From the NCBI GenBank assembly GCA_017613855.1, contig JAGACY010000387.1, forward strand, positions 1 through 10,412: a stretch of 10,412 nt of DNA. Direction: 5' to 3'. Made by a program: the position numbers and the translations under genes. The stretch comes from Pseudomonadota bacterium (GTDB lineage Bacteria > Myxococcota > Bradymonadia > UBA4248). The stretch's first letter is position 1. Each line of letters starts with the position of its first letter. Shown here piece by piece: positions 7,006-10,412 of the stretch. Below the pieces are notes generated by a model. It worked only from the letters and a program-made list of their open reading frames with translations. It made no database searches and had not been told where the DNA came from.

Positions 7006-7012
7006 ACCTCCT
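7006..7012 (-). promoter_or_regulatory. Strong Shine-Dalgarno AGGAGGT that fixes the start at 6999
   Basis: It matches the anti-SD in full, with 6 nt before the ATG at 6999. It overlaps the codons that a longer start at 7023 would use, so the shorter, signal-peptide-first form is preferred. Confidence 0.8.
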
Positions 7013-7036
7013 GGTAGATTCAAAGCCGGCCTTGTT

Positions 7037-7056
7037 GTGACCTGCGTGACATCATA
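7037..7056 (-). promoter_or_regulatory. Possible -10 box and direct repeat upstream of the secreted-protein gene
   Basis: TATGAT on the minus strand (7056-7051) matches a -10 at 5 of 6, but no acceptable -35 lies 16-18 nt upstream. Just downstream, GTCAC occurs twice 9 bp apart (7037-7041 and 7046-7050), about one helical turn, which could be an operator half-site pair. Weak. Confidence 0.25.
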
Positions 7057-7154
7057 AATTAAAATGGGAAAAAAAGGAAATTTGTAGGTTGTGGGATGTT
7101 GTTGCAGAGGTGCATCCCGAGGGGGATATGTCGCTTGTTACGGGCGAATTTCAA

Positions 7155-7172
7155 GCAATTTTGGGAAATTGC
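7155..7172. other. Short perfect stem-loop GCAATTT-TGGG-AAATTGC
   Basis: A 7-bp perfect stem with a 4-nt loop in the 530-bp non-coding gap 7024-7553, followed on the plus strand by CTTTTCCT. It could be a weak terminator or chance. It does not have the GTA internal loop of H3-H5. No gene was found in this gap. Confidence 0.35.
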
Positions 7173-7204
7173 CTTTTCCTGAGAGGGCACACAATGCAAA
7201 AAAA

Positions 7205-7241
7205 GTGCCGCGTATTTTTTGCAAAGCAAAAAAAGCGGCAC
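7205..7241 (+). repeat. GTA-loop hairpin repeat H3
   Basis: Outer stem GTGCCGC/GCGGCAC, internal loop GTA facing one A, inner stem TTTTTTGC/GCAAAAAA, loop AAA. It is the longest of the family and would be very stable. A preceding GCAAAAAA at about 7197 could compete for the T-run and give an alternative fold. Confidence 0.75.
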
Positions 7242-7249
7242 AGCGATGG

Positions 7250-7273
7250 GCGTATCGGCCGCAGGCCGATAGC
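7250..7273 (+). repeat. GTA-loop hairpin repeat H4
   Basis: GC, then GTA facing TA, inner stem TCGGCC/GGCCGA, loop GCA, then GC. The core TATCGGCC/GGCCGATA is a perfect 8-bp inverted repeat. The outer stem seen in the other copies is reduced to the GC pair. It lies 8 bp past H3 in the same orientation. Confidence 0.7.
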
Positions 7274-7281
7274 CAGAGCGT

Positions 7282-7315
7282 CTGCGGCGTATCGGCTGTA
7301 AGCCGAAAGCTGCAG
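7282..7315 (+). repeat. GTA-loop hairpin repeat H5
   Basis: Outer stem CTGCGGC/GCTGCAG with one G-T wobble, internal loop GTA facing AA, inner stem TCGGCT/AGCCGA, loop GTA. Compared with H4 the inner stem has C to T on one side and G to A on the other, keeping the pair. Confidence 0.7.
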
Positions 7316-7387
7316 GAACAACAGGATTACGTAACTATTCAGCCACTATGCTCGCTTTTCATTCGAAGGCCCAACTCATCCATTAAT

Positions 7388-7497
7388 GCATAATGAATAA
7401 TGATGAATGCATAATGAAATGCTGCAGGAGAATTTGGATGATTCCTTTGGTTTTTCAAAAACATTCAGCATTATGAATTCAGCATTATGAATTAAGG
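7388..7497. repeat. Two facing heptamer arrays, GCATAAT and TTCAGCA/TTATGAA
   Basis: The left arm 7388-7422 has five 7-bp units: GCATAAT at 7388 and 7409, with GAATAAT, GATGAAT and GAAATGC. The right arm 7464-7491 alternates TTCAGCA and TTATGAA twice (14-bp unit). The reverse complement of the right arm resembles the left arm (shared CATAATG and GAAT words), so the arms are roughly inverted around a 41-bp spacer. A small GTTTTT-C-AAAAAC palindrome lies in the spacer at 7450-7462. It is downstream of the ugd stop. Confidence 0.7.
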
Positions 7498-7553
7498 ATT
7501 TTTCTTACCCTTTGGAAATCTGGCAAATAACAGAGAGCTGAACAGTTACAGGA

Positions 7554-8906
7554 TTACATGCCAATGTAAACGAAATCCTTGACTTTATCGAGGTCGTTGC
7601 GCAGGAGGTTGCGCGCGTCGAACAGGAATGGTGTTTTGACGGCTTTTGCCATGTCTTCCCAGTCGATGTTTTTGTAATCGGCCCAGTCGGTCGTGATGAT
7701 GATGGCATCGGCATTTTGTGCGGCTTCGATGGGATCGGTGCAGAAGATGAAGCCTTCATTTTTATAGATGACGCGGGCGTTATCGAGACCCTGCGGATCG
7801 TGCACCGTGACGATGGCCTGGCGTCGAACGAGTTCTTTGGCAATATCGACGGAAGGGCTGTTGCGGACGTCGTCGGTTCTGGGTTTGAAGGAGAGGCCGA
7901 GAATTGCGATGCGTCTGCCGGGCAGGATGTGCAGTTTGTCGATAACTTTTTGAATGAGGCGTGTTTTTTGGCGTTCATTGACATCGACAGCGGCTTTTAC
8001 GATTGGCATTTCATAATCGTAATCCTTTGCCATGCTTAAGAGTGCGAGCGAATCTTTGGGGAAGCAACTGCCGCCCCAGCCGAGGCCGGATTTGAGAAAA
8101 TAAGGAGCGATGCGCTTATCCATGCCCATGCCGCGGCTGATGTCTTCCATGTTGCCGCCGAGTTTTTCGACGAGACCGGCGATTTCATTGGCGTAGCTGA
8201 TTTTGAGGGCCAGGAAAACATTGGATGCGTATTTGATCATCTCTGCTGAGATGGCATCGGTGTGGATGCATTGCGTTTTGGGGCGCGGATTGGGCATTTC
8301 GACAAATGTGGGCGGCTCGAAGGACTGGTCAATGATGGGGGCAAACAGGGTCGTGAGCATTTGGTAGGCTTTGTCATCCTCGGTTCCGAAGACGAAACGA
8401 TCGGGGTAGAACGTGTCGGAGAGTGCCATGCCTTCGCGTAGGAATTCTGGGTTGGACGAGAAGTGGAGCAGTGCGTCGGAACCGCATCGCATGGCGACTC
8501 TGTCGCGGATTTGGCGTTCGATCATGCTGTTGACGCCGACGGGAACGGTCGATTTGACGACGATGGTGACATCATGGATGGGCATGAGTGAGTTGGCGAT
8601 ATCTTCGGCGGCGCTCATGACATAGGAGAGGTTGGCATGCCCGTTGGGAAGTGAGGGGGTTCCGACGGCGATGAAGATGACATCAGCAGTATTGACGCAG
8701 TCTTCGAGGCATGTGGTGAAAGTGAGATCCATCTTTTGGGAGAGGAGTTCATCCAGACCAGCTTCGGATATCGGTGCCTTGTGGGCTTTGAGCATGTTTA
8801 TTTTGCGTTCGTCAATATCGACGCCACAGACGGAGTGTCCTATGTAAGCGAGTGCTGCTGCAGTGTTGATACCAACATAACCTGTTCCGATGCATACGAC
8901 GTTCAT
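7554..8906 (-). CDS. ugd: UDP-glucose 6-dehydrogenase
   Basis: Role: oxidises UDP-glucose to UDP-glucuronate in two NAD+-dependent steps in the cytoplasm, supplying acidic sugar for surface polysaccharides. Seen: 450 residues, the normal length. The NAD-binding GTGYVG is at 7-12 with Asp30 ending the second strand; STVPVG is at 119-124, NPEFLREG at 152-159, Lys225 lies in AEMIKYASN, and the catalytic Cys281 is in GWGGSCFPKD. GLSFKPRTDDVRNSP (337-351) marks the C-terminal domain. All key residues are present. Related GDP-mannose and UDP-ManNAc dehydrogenases share this fold, but the spacing and motifs fit Ugd best. An AAAGGA Shine-Dalgarno lies about 8 nt before the ATG. The gene follows the TldD/PmbA-like gene by 62 nt on the same strand, so co-transcription is likely; no promoter was evident in that gap. 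Confidence 0.95.
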   Translation of the reverse strand: MNVVCIGTGYVGINTAAALAYIGHSVCGVDIDERKINMLKAHKAPISEAGLDELLSQKMDLTFTTCLEDCVNTADVIFIAVGTPSLPNGHANLSYVMSAAEDIANSLMPIHDVTIVVKSTVPVGVNSMIERQIRDRVAMRCGSDALLHFSSNPEFLREGMALSDTFYPDRFVFGTEDDKAYQMLTTLFAPIIDQSFEPPTFVEMPNPRPKTQCIHTDAISAEMIKYASNVFLALKISYANEIAGLVEKLGGNMEDISRGMGMDKRIAPYFLKSGLGWGGSCFPKDSLALLSMAKDYDYEMPIVKAAVDVNERQKTRLIQKVIDKLHILPGRRIAILGLSFKPRTDDVRNSPSVDIAKELVRRQAIVTVHDPQGLDNARVIYKNEGFIFCTDPIEAAQNADAIIITTDWADYKNIDWEDMAKAVKTPFLFDARNLLRNDLDKVKDFVYIGM

Positions 8907-8968
8907 ATAGGGTTCCTTTATTCAGTGAGGCTGCGGTGAGCAGTGGTTTTAGTTAGGAATTGCTTTGC

Positions 8969-10189
8969 CTATATTTTCCCGAGTGGGATTGTTTGCGGCA
9001 GATAGCAATCGGGGGCGGAAAAATCGGCCATGCCATGGTGACATTTGAGGCAGACTTTTGAAATGAGATTGGTCGTTGAATGAATGTTTTGCCAGATGTT
9101 TTTGAGATCAAATCTGAGTGTGACTGGTTTGAAATACCGTAGGATTTTGGCATTTTCGATTTCACAGGCGATTTTGAAGTGAACATCGAGCAAAGTGTTG
9201 TTTCTTCTGACCCAGAGAGAGGGGGCATCGACGAAGAGTGTATGGCTGGGTAGTGCTTCGAATAATTCCTGCTTTGAATGCGTGGTGGAATCCGAAGGTA
9301 AAAGCGCATGGATCGGGCAATTGGCAGAATTGGGAGTGGGTTGGCACTGAGCCATATCCATGATGAGTTTGCCGGAGGATGCCATGTCGACCGAGAGATG
9401 TGCGGCTTCATGTCCTAAGATGGCCATACCCCATCCGGAGATGACCAGATTGGGCATCGGGCTGACATATTCGAGTTTGGCGCATACGGAATTGTAGAAT
9501 CCATCGGCGATTTCGAGCATGGACGCCTGCAGTTGGCCGGGATTTGCCAGTGGGTTGTTCGAATCGAGAGGATTAAAGCGGCACAACGGAAGACTGAGTG
9601 TATAAGTATCGTCGATATGCTGAAGTTTTAATTGGGATTTGATGGATGTTTCGACGAAAGTATGCAATGAGATGTTCTGTTGATAAAACAGTGCTTCATC
9701 AATGGCTTTTGTCGTTTGTTCCATCTGAATGGATAGATTATTTGAAATTTCATTCAGATTTGGCGGCTCGAATGCGGGGAAGTTCCAGAAATCCGATTGC
9801 AGACAATTGGCATGGTAGCAGTCGTCTGTACAAGCCAGAGGATCGCATGCTTCCTCGGGATATTGAATAGAGGGCATTTGATTGAAGGCTTGAACTGTCG
9901 ATTGGATATCGGAGGGATTGGGCTGTCCCCATGCATTTGCGATTTTTGCTGCCTGGCAAAGATTCTTGGTGATCTGCAGCAAAGCAGTGCGATCCGGGCA
10001 GGCGAACCGGTTTGTAAAAAAGGCAGAAGCAGATCCTTTTTGGAATTGGACAGCTAATTTGATCTCATCGACAGACTTAACATTCCCGGAATTACTTTTT
10101 TCGAGGCTATGTCTGTAGACGAGAGCAGCGTCATCGGCTCCGCATTTTTGAGCATGATTCACGAGCTCTTTGTAAAGAGCAATATCCAT
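8969..10189 (-). CDS. Divergent TldD/PmbA-family protein with HEAAH motif
   Basis: Seen: 406 residues, shorter than typical TldD/PmbA proteins (about 450-480). The N-terminus (GADDAALVYRHS at 17-28, DEIKLAVQFQKGSASAFFTN at 41-60) has the family's opening pattern. Residues 246-275 (NLVISGWGMAILGHEAAHLS and on) match the TldD metal site region, but with HEAAH at 260-264, i.e. HExxH, where TldD has HExxxH. The end (SKVCLKCHHG near 378-386) sits where TldD has its conserved C-terminal GxCGKxGQ. Known: TldD/TldE are zinc-metalloprotease-like proteins that trim peptides. Inferred: a divergent member, possibly peptidase or inactive. No signal peptide is seen, so it is probably cytoplasmic. The middle (108-130) is Cys-rich. 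A GAGGAT Shine-Dalgarno is present. It follows tRNA-Arg by 26 nt and precedes ugd. Confidence 0.85.
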   Translation of the reverse strand: MDIALYKELVNHAQKCGADDAALVYRHSLEKSNSGNVKSVDEIKLAVQFQKGSASAFFTNRFACPDRTALLQITKNLCQAAKIANAWGQPNPSDIQSTVQAFNQMPSIQYPEEACDPLACTDDCYHANCLQSDFWNFPAFEPPNLNEISNNLSIQMEQTTKAIDEALFYQQNISLHTFVETSIKSQLKLQHIDDTYTLSLPLCRFNPLDSNNPLANPGQLQASMLEIADGFYNSVCAKLEYVSPMPNLVISGWGMAILGHEAAHLSVDMASSGKLIMDMAQCQPTPNSANCPIHALLPSDSTTHSKQELFEALPSHTLFVDAPSLWVRRNNTLLDVHFKIACEIENAKILRYFKPVTLRFDLKNIWQNIHSTTNLISKVCLKCHHGMADFSAPDCYLPQTIPLGKI

Positions 10190-10215
10190 AGGGTATCCTC
10201 ATACTCATTATGAAG

Positions 10216-10289
10216 TGCGCGAGGCGGGAGTCGAACCCGCGGCCTTTGGCTTCGGAGGCCAACGCTCTATCCAACTGAGCTACCCGCGC
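10216..10289 (-). tRNA. tRNA-Arg (anticodon CCG)
   Basis: The cloverleaf is complete: acceptor GCGCGGG with CTCGCGC (one G-T), D arm AGCTCAGTTGGATAGAGC, anticodon stem TTGGC/GCCAA with loop CTCCGAA, T arm with GGTTCGACTCC, discriminator A. The anticodon CCG reads CGG. No 3' CCA is encoded (CTT follows). The gene is 26 nt upstream of a coding start on the same strand. Confidence 0.95.
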
Positions 10290-10301
10290 GTGGATATTAC
10301 T

Positions 10302-10328
10302 AAAAAAGGCCCATGATGTGGACCTTTT
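10302..10328 (-). terminator. Intrinsic terminator between the two tRNA genes
   Basis: On the minus strand, AAAAGGTCC, loop ACATCAT, then GGGCCTTTT forms a 9-bp stem with one A-C mismatch, and the T-run continues to six. It lies directly after tRNA-Gly, so it should end that transcript before tRNA-Arg. The stem is partly A/U, so termination may be incomplete. Confidence 0.6.
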
Positions 10329-10335
10329 CAGCAGA

Positions 10336-10407
<72 letters not shown>

Positions 10408-10412
10408 ACACA

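Noticed and set aside
7089..7393. Plus-strand frames across the H3-H5 hairpins
   Set aside because: They are open by chance through structured repeat DNA; the translations show no motif, and two frames overlap over the same stretch.
2860..7497. The arrays as CRISPR
   Set aside because: Units are 7 bp, contiguous and without spacers; CRISPR repeats are about 24-40 bp with unique spacers. No cas gene is present.
9036..9055. CLKCH in the TldD/PmbA-like protein as a cytochrome c haem site
   Set aside because: The protein has no signal peptide, and this position lines up with the conserved C-terminal Cys/Gly motif of TldD/PmbA proteins.

Overview
The window looks like chromosomal DNA of a Gram-negative bacterium: four gene products carry signal peptides or membrane segments, and two tRNA genes lack an encoded CCA. 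A secreted HEAT-like protein, a PEGA-like membrane protein and a divergent TldD/PmbA-family protein would fit a myxobacteria-like or other deep proteobacterial-type lineage, but that placement is a guess. No phage, plasmid, CRISPR or transposase gene is visible.

Layout. A membrane-protein gene runs off the left edge on the minus strand (1-463). It diverges from the only clear plus-strand gene, a secreted protein with HEAT-like helical repeats (811-2859). Everything to the right is on the minus strand. Reading that strand from the right edge, the order is tRNA-Gly(GCC), an intrinsic terminator, tRNA-Arg(CCG), a TldD/PmbA-like protein (8969-10189), UDP-glucose 6-dehydrogenase (7554-8906), a secreted protein resembling the LIC_10091-type family (5920-6999), a low-molecular-weight protein tyrosine phosphatase (4978-5619) and a bitopic membrane protein of unknown role (3305-4687). 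UDP-glucose dehydrogenase with a phosphatase of the Wzb/Etp type suggests cell-surface polysaccharide synthesis and control, but no glycosyltransferase, Wzx/Wzy or tyrosine kinase gene is present, so the link is inferred.

The most unusual content lies between the genes. (1) Two copies of a small non-coding inverted-repeat element (3002-3171 and 5679-5871) share end sequences; the first is flanked by a perfect 8-bp duplication TATCATTA, as expected of a MITE. They lie in opposite orientation around the phosphatase/membrane-protein pair. (2) Tandem arrays with a 7-bp period occur in five of the intergenic gaps, each with a different unit (TAATGAA, GAGCTTT, ATGCGCA and GTGAATA, ATTCATA, AGCTTAT/AGCTATA, GCATAAT/TTATGAA), often as two inverted arms. 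(3) Five hairpins (two at 3197-3264, three at 7205-7315) share one plan: an outer stem ending in GC, an asymmetric internal loop with GTA on the 5' side, and an inner stem whose two halves change together between copies. These three repeat classes are the strongest candidates for something undescribed here.

The genes themselves are mostly housekeeping or hypothetical. Two deserve attention: the TldD/PmbA-like protein has HEAAH where the family normally has HExxxH, and its gene starts only 26 nt after a tRNA gene.
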